Below are positions 58,761 through 64,000 of a stretch of DNA of 64,000 nucleotides, in pieces; positions within the stretch are counted from its first letter, which is position 1, and every line of letters begins with the position of its first letter. Position numbers and translations under genes: made by a program. Origin of the DNA: Saposhnikovia divaricata (lineage: Eukaryota; Streptophyta; Magnoliopsida; Apiales; Apiaceae). The notes beneath the pieces were generated by a model. It saw only the letters and a list, made by a program, of their open reading frames with translations, was not told the origin of the DNA and did no database searches. The stretch is taken from assembly GCA_036435485.1 (NCBI GenBank), contig CM071598.1:145246148-145310147 (forward strand), read 5' to 3'.

Positions 58761-59164
58761 TAAATATAGAATTTATAATATAGAATTTTGTATTAATTTG
58801 TAATTGTGTGAAATTTTTATTGTTTATTATATGGTTTTGGTTTGTTTTCACTTTGTTGATTTATAATTTGTTGTAAATTTGTTATTAAATATGTGATAAT
58901 AAAATTATTTAAATTTATTTTAAAAATATTTGGTTTCCAAGTAATTGAAAGAGTCTAAAAAACTTGGGTGTGGGTGAAGAATTTTAACTCAAATATAACT
59001 AAAAGAGTATGTTATTAAATATTAATTGGAGTTTAATTAAAAGAGTTTGTTATTAAGTTAAATATGTGGTTTATTTTTGTAAAATAAAATTTTATATGTA
59101 TTTTAATTTATATTTTCATTTTTGGAAGGTGTTAACAAACTTTTTGGAAGGTGTTAACTGACCG

Positions 59165-59215
59165 ACCAACCAACCAATTATACCCTATTTCGCTTATAAT
59201 AGTATAGTATAGAAG
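59165..59215 (-). mobile_element. Possible Helitron 5' end, minus strand
   Basis: On the minus strand the sequence reads TCTATACTATACTATTATAA followed by GCGAAATAGGG, like the Helitron 5' end at 32664. The base before it is T rather than the usual A, and I find no matching 3' end to the left. Confidence 0.35.
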
Positions 59216-59620
59216 GGTAGTAAAATATTTTTTACATTCTTCCTTTTATTTTTATCAAAATTTTTAATTTTCACGTAATTTCTATAGATGTTCGAATTCA
59301 TATAAAAGAATAATTTGAATTAGTTTATATATTTTACCATATTAGAAGTAGAAAAAGGTTTCGCTATGTAGATTTATCGTTCGGTCGTTTCCATGTAAAA
59401 TATTTTTACAGGACATATTAAAACTTCATGTTCAACACTGGCTTCTGCATGGATGTCGCTCTAAATCCAGTACTACCCGGGATGTACAAGTTGAATGTCG
59501 CAAGAGTTCTGAATGTTTTTGTTATTTTATGCCTTTGTATTACGTAATAATAATTGGATGTTTGTGTATTATCACACATGTATTGTTAATTATATGACCT
59601 TCAAGAATAGTAGACTTACC

Positions 59621-60117
59621 CAGTGGCGGAACCAGAGGGGGGCTAGGGGGTGCGTGAGCCCCCCAACCTCTGAAAATATAATGTATTTTTTTAAAAAATA
59701 TTCAGTAAATTATAGATTGTATTGAAAATTAATTAAAAATATATTGAATTAATTAAAAAAAATTTATTTATGATTTGAGAAATGATAAATGTATATCTAA
59801 ATTCGAAGTATTTTAGACCTTGTTATCACGAGAGTTCAAAAAATTTAAAATATTTTTACTAATGAACAGTATTTTCTGAAATAAATACATTAAATAATTA
59901 TTAATGACGGGGACGAGGAATTGAATAATAGCAAGATAGTGTATATTAATATATATTTATTTATCATCCGTAACTTTTTTTAAATAAAAATAGGGCAATT
60001 GTTGTTAAGTAAAGGTTAGTTGTGTATATTTTAATTATTGAAACATTTATTACCGTTGCAAATAATTTGTAATTAATTTTGAGCACCCCCTAATTTTTCA
60101 TCCTGGTTCCGCCACTG
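59621..60117. mobile_element. hAT-type MITE (497 bp) with perfect 8-bp target duplication
   Basis: The termini CAGTGGCGGAACCAG and CTGGTTCCGCCACTG are flanked by GACTTACC on both sides (59613-59620, 60118-60125). It has no ORF. The perfect duplication suggests a fairly recent insertion. Confidence 0.88.
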
Positions 60118-60125
60118 GACTTACC

Positions 60126-61077
60126 AAAAATTCTTATGGACTTCTAAAAACTTTCTTTTCATGTTGTTTAAATTTCAGTTAAGGCACAAAGCTTTTTGGC
60201 CAAAGAAGGATACATGTTGTCGAGGTAACATGCAATACATTAATCATTCTTTATCTTACACTATTTATTCTAGCATTTTGCCTTCTTCTATTATAGTTTT
60301 TTCCGGTTATTGTATACAAATGTAGTCACTTTTAATAAAAGAAAAAAACTGCGGTTATTTTGCAAAGAGATAACATAATTTTCTTTTCCACAGGGACGAT
60401 AGAATTAAATATATCTCTTTATTTTAATAATTTTTGGAGGTAATTACGATTTATTAAACTTTTCGTAACTTAATCATCTATTAAGTGTATATTTTATAAT
60501 GAGAAAAATGGTCTTACAGTTAACTGCAGGGACTTTCCTAAAGTTAACTCATCAAAGGGCCATGCAGGGGGTATTAATGATTGTGCATATGTGTCACAAT
60601 CTTAATGGTTAACTTTAGGAGAATTTCCTAAAATTAACTGTAGGAACATATTACCCTTTTATAATTATGGAGAGTCAAATTTGTAAGGACATATTTACAC
60701 CCTTAAAAATTGTTGTGCAGTTTCTAAAAATACAAAATAATATTTTTTGTGCAATTTAGAGAGTAATTTTGGGCTAAAAAATTATATTTTATTTTTTCCA
60801 CAGGCACAGGGACCAAAACACTTTGATAGATTTAAATTTTCATTCTATTAATTGTAGATTCAGAAAAAGTTGGATAAATATTCTTGATGACGATGGAGGG
60901 AGTTAATCTGAGTTTCAAATGGCAATAATTTGAATATTAAAGATAATTAAGCAAGAGAAGGAATATAAGCATCTTTAGAGATTGCGGTCATCTTTCTTAA
61001 AAGAATGCAACAATAATCATCATTATATGTCTACAAAACCAATCAATATATATAAAGGAGGTTATATGGAAAATTAA
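60126..61077. other. AT-rich DNA upstream of the LINE fragment
   Basis: No gene is recognised apart from the foldback MITE. Confidence 0.4.
60505..60660. mobile_element. Small foldback MITE
   Basis: The left arm (ACAGTTAACTGCAGGGA, TTTCCTAAAGTTAACT) and the right arm (GGTTAACTTTAGGAGA, AATTTCCTAAAATTAACTGT) are inverted repeats of about 45-55 bp around a short core. The target duplication is unclear. An alternative reading is a hairpin-forming degenerate repeat. Confidence 0.45.
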
Positions 61078-61224
61078 ATGGTGTTTCTATTATCAACTCA
61101 ACAAAAGCAGTTTATTGATGAAGCGTTGGCCATTTTCGATACGGGGGTTAATATGGGTTTGCTACCAATTGACTCTGAAGAAGCCTCCCTCATTCATATA
61201 AGGGAAAGATTGCTCCTAAATTAG
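61078..61224 (+). pseudogene. Probable LINE ORF1 tail
   Basis: This 48-codon frame (MVFLLSTQQKQFIDEALAIF at the start, ending IRERLLLN) stops at about 61222, just before the endonuclease frame opens. The position is that of the end of ORF1 in an L1-type element. Sequence alone does not identify it. Confidence 0.35.
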
Positions 61225-61824
61225 GAAAATAATACTCTTTTTCCACAAGCTTTCATCTATAGATAGTACAACCTTTTTGAGTTGGAACGTGAGGGGTGCC
61301 TCTAACACAACAAGTAGGCACAATATCAAAACAATAATCCAAAGCACCAAAGTTGCTCTTCTTTGTCTCCAAGAAACAAAAACCTTGGGTTGGTCAGAAC
61401 ATAACATCAAATCACTGGGATTGGGCAAGGATGCTGGCTGGATGGAATCCCCATCGTCAGGACTCCCGGGAGGACTTCTAACAGCGTGGAACAGAGGAAT
61501 TATCAATATAACGGAGGCAAAAATAGAACCAAACTGGATTGGAGTCAAGGGAAATTTGATGGGTCTCAGTACAGAGTTTGTTTGCTTCAATGTATACGCT
61601 CCACAGAAAACGCCACTCAAAAGGCAATTATGGAATGAGTTATCAACATATCTCAAGAACTTACATGACGTAAACACTCTGATCATTGGAGACTTTAACT
61701 CAGTGCTTTGCTCCTATGAAAGGGAAAACTGCGAATTTCGGTATTCTGATTCGAAAGCTTTCGAAGAATTTCTGGATCAGAATAACTTAATGAGTACGCC
61801 TCTGATCTACTCCTCGTTCACATG
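61220..61824 (+). pseudogene. L1-type LINE ORF2 endonuclease domain, interrupted by an LTR insertion
   Basis: The frame is open from 61220 with no ATG before the domain. The apurinic-like endonuclease shows FLSWNVRG (about 61274), LLCLQETK with the metal-binding Glu (61355), FVCFNVYAPQKTP (61585) and LIIGDFNSVL (61680). These are signatures of the exonuclease-endonuclease-phosphatase fold that nicks target DNA for LINE retrotransposition. The frame is cut at 61824 by the LTR of a Tat-like element, so RT is not visible. Continuation beyond the right edge of the window is expected on the other side of that element. The absent start suggests 5' truncation or a lesion. Confidence 0.88.
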
Positions 61825-62569
61825 TGTTATGCCCAAATCTGGCATAATGGCTAAATTGATTTAATTAGCTAAATTGATGGTTCATAATCTATGATGGGCC
61901 TAGGAGATGAAGATTGGGTCACTAAAGCCCACTATTGGAATCAGCCCAGCATGCCTTGGCAATAATATTTCTATCACATGAGCACCTCGCTCGCTTCATA
62001 ATTGCGCCTCGCTTCTTTGCGCCTCGCTTTGTGGCGCCTCGCTTTTGTATCACATCTGTCACTTACAACGAGATCATCATCTCTCCTCTGGAAGGCTCAT
62101 GGCCAGACTCAAGGTCGCATGAGTAGCTAAGCACAGGGGTCGCTTCGCATGGCCAGGCCTCTCATGGTCGCATGTAAGGGCCCTGATGGATCTTTCATTC
62201 CAAACCTATCCGTTCGAGGCCATGGGTTTCTACAGCTAGACCATGGATCATGGATAGGATTGGTGACTCATTGCCACGTCAGCCCTAGCTACATGGGCTT
62301 GGACTTTGGCTTATCTCTTAAAACCCTAGCCCGCCTAGGTAACTTGTGGCCCAAGAACTACGTCAGGCTTGATCCCTATAAATAGGGTACGTAGGCACCT
62401 TGATACGGATGAGAAACAGTTTACCTAAAAAACACATATCAAGCTCAGCCACATTAATACACACAAACCCTAATCCTTTGTTCTTCTTTTGTTAGCAAAA
62501 TATCCATATTTTGCTCCAATAATCCAGCAAACCTCCAAAATATTGTTATACAATATTCTCCCTATAACA
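61825..62569 (+). repeat. 5' LTR (745 bp) of the Tat-like element
   Basis: It runs from TGTTATGCCC to CCCTATAACA. It contains three GCGCCTCGCTT-type direct repeats (62005-62045) and a TATA box at 62377. Confidence 0.85.
62377..62384 (+). promoter_or_regulatory. LTR TATA box
   Basis: TATAAATA followed by GTAGGCACC about 8 bp on, shared with the related LTR at 27761-27770. The LTR end is about 185 bp downstream. Confidence 0.65.
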
Positions 62570-62571
62570 TT

Positions 62572-62587
62572 TGGCGCTAGAAGGAGG
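62572..62587 (+). other. Primer-binding site of the Tat-like element
   Basis: TGGCGCTAGAAGGAGG lies two bases after the LTR end and is identical to that at 27456-27441. Confidence 0.75.
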
Positions 62588-62611
62588 GCCAGTCATTGAA
62601 TTGGGAGAACG

Positions 62612-64000
62612 ATGACTAAATCACACAAAAAGAGGAACGACGGTGAGACCCCGGGATCGCATAAGGTCAACAAGGACGATCCCCTGACGAGAGAGCCCTC
62701 AGAGGACGAGGTGTCCAAGGACAACTCTAAGACTGGGCACAAGGAGGAACACACACCCCCAGTACAGAGGGTGGCGTTGAACAGCGAGGTCATGTCTTTT
62801 CTAAAAGGCCTCGGCGAGCAAATGATCGCTGTGCATGAAAGGGTCGCAAAAGTGGAGAAACGCTATAGTTCTAGAGGATCGAAGAGGAATGCAAGGACAG
62901 GCGGTAGAGCACCAGGGGAAGGAAGCAAACTCCCCCCTAAGAAACTCGTTGATGACTTCGAGGATGTCCTAACAGATCAAACCAACCCTGACTGGAATGA
63001 GGGGGAGGACTCGCTCGGACAGAAAGGGGGATCGCCTGACAAGGTCGCCTCATCTGAGGGGAGATCGATCAGTGTTTTTGACCGTCTCGGAAAGAAGCTG
63101 ACTGAGCATGACCTTCGTCTAAAATTGGAAAAGGTTAATGTGCTTCGTCATGAGGGATCTAAGAACAGAAGTAGGGGCACACATCGACAATTGTCTCCTC
63201 GAGATCGCGAGCGGTCATATCGTCGTGATGACAGACCCCCCTCTCCCTGTAGAGAGCGTGAGCGGTCCCATCGTCGCGATGACAGACCCCCGTCTCATCG
63301 AGACCAGGAACGATCTCAATATCTTGAAGAGGATCATAGAAAGAAGAATCGCAGGAATGACCAGGAGGAGTCCAGTGTCCTAAAAAAGACCCAGTCTCAT
63401 CATGGAAGTACTGGAGGTAAAAAGGAGGCTGAAAAGGAGGTCAAGGTAGGAGACTATAAGCTGGAGGAGTTGAAGAAGGCCTTGGACGCGATGAACAATG
63501 AGAAAGGAATCTTTAGCACTATGGGCTCGTCATCGCCCTTTACTCATGAAATTCGAACTGCTCCGCTTCCTGCAGTGTTTCGAGGCCATCAGCATGATAT
63601 GACCTATAATGGCGACACTGATCCAGCGGAGTTCGTGATTCGATTTAATAATGAGATGGATGTTTATCAGGTCTCATTACTAGCGAGGTGTAGACTATTT
63701 GCGGCCTCGCTGAGGGGAAGTGCTCAGCAGTGGTTTTCGAAGCTAGGGGCACTGATTGTCATCGATTCTTGGGAGCAATTTGTGGACATCTTCATCAAAC
63801 AGTTCCAGTCCTCAATGCTCTACGCACCCCCTGTGTCCACCTTGGCAAACATAAAACAGAAGGAAGGTGAAACCCTTCATGATTACTTCAAGAGGTTCAA
63901 TGCTGAGGTGCCTCGCGTGCGAGGTGCAAATGACGAAGCTGTGAAAAATTTCCTCATCGCTGGAGTAAGGGAAGGTACGGAATTTTGGAAGAAGCTACAA
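62612..64000 (+). CDS. Tat-like Ty3 gag, open to the window edge
   Basis: The ATG at 62612, 42 bp after the LTR, opens 463 codons without a stop to the window edge (MTKSHKKRNDGETPGSHKVN at the start). The N-terminal 300 residues are highly charged and probably disordered. A tandem repeat of ERERS(Y/H)RRDDRPPS type lies at about 63200-63310. From 63540 the capsid domain begins with PFTHEIRTAPLP, then TDPAEFVIRFNNEM, LFAASLRGSAQQWFSKL, FIKQFQSS and LHDYFKRFNAEV, matching the retrotransposon gag family of Tat-lineage elements. The protein packages element RNA in cytoplasmic particles. Zinc knuckle and pol are expected further right. The unbroken frame marks the best-preserved element in the window. 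Confidence 0.9.
   Translation, partial: MTKSHKKRNDGETPGSHKVNKDDPLTREPSEDEVSKDNSKTGHKEEHTPPVQRVALNSEVMSFLKGLGEQMIAVHERVAKVEKRYSSRGSKRNARTGGRAPGEGSKLPPKKLVDDFEDVLTDQTNPDWNEGEDSLGQKGGSPDKVASSEGRSISVFDRLGKKLTEHDLRLKLEKVNVLRHEGSKNRSRGTHRQLSPRDRERSYRRDDRPPSPCRERERSHRRDDRPPSHRDQERSQYLEEDHRKKNRRNDQEESSVLKKTQSHHGSTGGKKEAEKEVKVGDYKLEELKKALDAMNNEKGIFSTMGSSSPFTHEIRTAPLPAVFRGHQHDMTYNGDTDPAEFVIRFNNEMDVYQVSLLARCRLFAASLRGSAQQWFSKLGALIVIDSWEQFVDIFIKQFQSSMLYAPPVSTLANIKQKEGETLHDYFKRFNAEVPRVRGANDEAVKNFLIAGVREGTEFWKKLQ

Larger units (their letters stand above)
61825..64000 (+). mobile_element. Tat-like Ty3 LTR retrotransposon, 5' part only, apparently intact
   Basis: The LTR is at 61825-62569, the PBS at 62572-62587 and an open gag from 62612 runs to the window end. 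LTR start and PBS are shared with the minus-strand element at 21497-28423. It inserted in the LINE endonuclease frame. The left flank is ACATG, which should recur after the 3' LTR if the target duplication is intact. Confidence 0.88.

Noticed and set aside
61216..61686. A 156-codon minus-strand frame over the LINE endonuclease
   Set aside because: It is antisense to a frame with clear endonuclease motifs.

Overview
The window is repeat-dense nuclear DNA from a plant, most likely a eudicot with a large genome. The evidence is the assortment of plant element types: Sirevirus-like Ty1/copia, chromovirus-type (Tekay/Del) and Tat-type Ty3 LTR retrotransposons, CACTA, hAT and Stowaway-like DNA elements, Helitrons with CTAG ends and an L1-type LINE, together with spliced plant gene fragments. 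An Apiaceae-like source is only a guess. I see no complete, functional host gene, and no rRNA, tRNA or CRISPR.

Layout. (1) 1-6872, minus strand: a decayed Sirevirus-like copia element with 5' LTR, PBS, long gag, deleted protease/integrase, broken RT-RNase H and an envelope-like ORF; its 3' LTR lies off the left edge. (2) 6873-8066: AT-rich DNA ending in a cut Stowaway-like MITE end. (3) 8067-21496, minus: an old Tekay-like Ty3 element with LTRs over 4 kb and an almost unreadable interior, its 5' LTR truncated. (4) 21497-28423, minus: a non-autonomous Tat-like Ty3 element with one LTR and an interior of short tandem repeats. (5) 28424-35652 and 55037-59215: a mosaic of Helitron copies, one complete 889-bp Helitron carrying a nested foldback element, and TA microsatellites. 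(6) 35653-55033: a 19.4-kb CACTA element with a TAA target duplication and ACCGACC-type subterminal repeats. It carries exons of a captured gene resembling TONSOKU (BRUSHY1/MGOUN3) and has itself been invaded by a 12.9-kb Tekay-like Ty3 element (39033-51950, TSD AATAC). (7) 59216-61077: AT-rich DNA with a hAT MITE and a small foldback MITE. (8) 61078-61824: a LINE fragment with an endonuclease domain. (9) 61825-64000: the start of a Tat-like Ty3 element inserted in the LINE, with intact LTR, PBS and open gag running off the right edge.

The genes do not form a pathway; they are parts of separate transposons in nested order. Helitron DNA was duplicated, a CACTA element entered one duplicate unit, and a Ty3 element then entered the CACTA. 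The second duplicate unit preserves the empty CACTA site. The most notable content is the gene-carrying CACTA element and a roughly 10-bp motif (ATCCGTTGAT) repeated through the LTR, gag and linker of the Sirevirus-like element. Coordinates of termini come from reading termini, target duplications and the matching repeat partner; no database search was possible.
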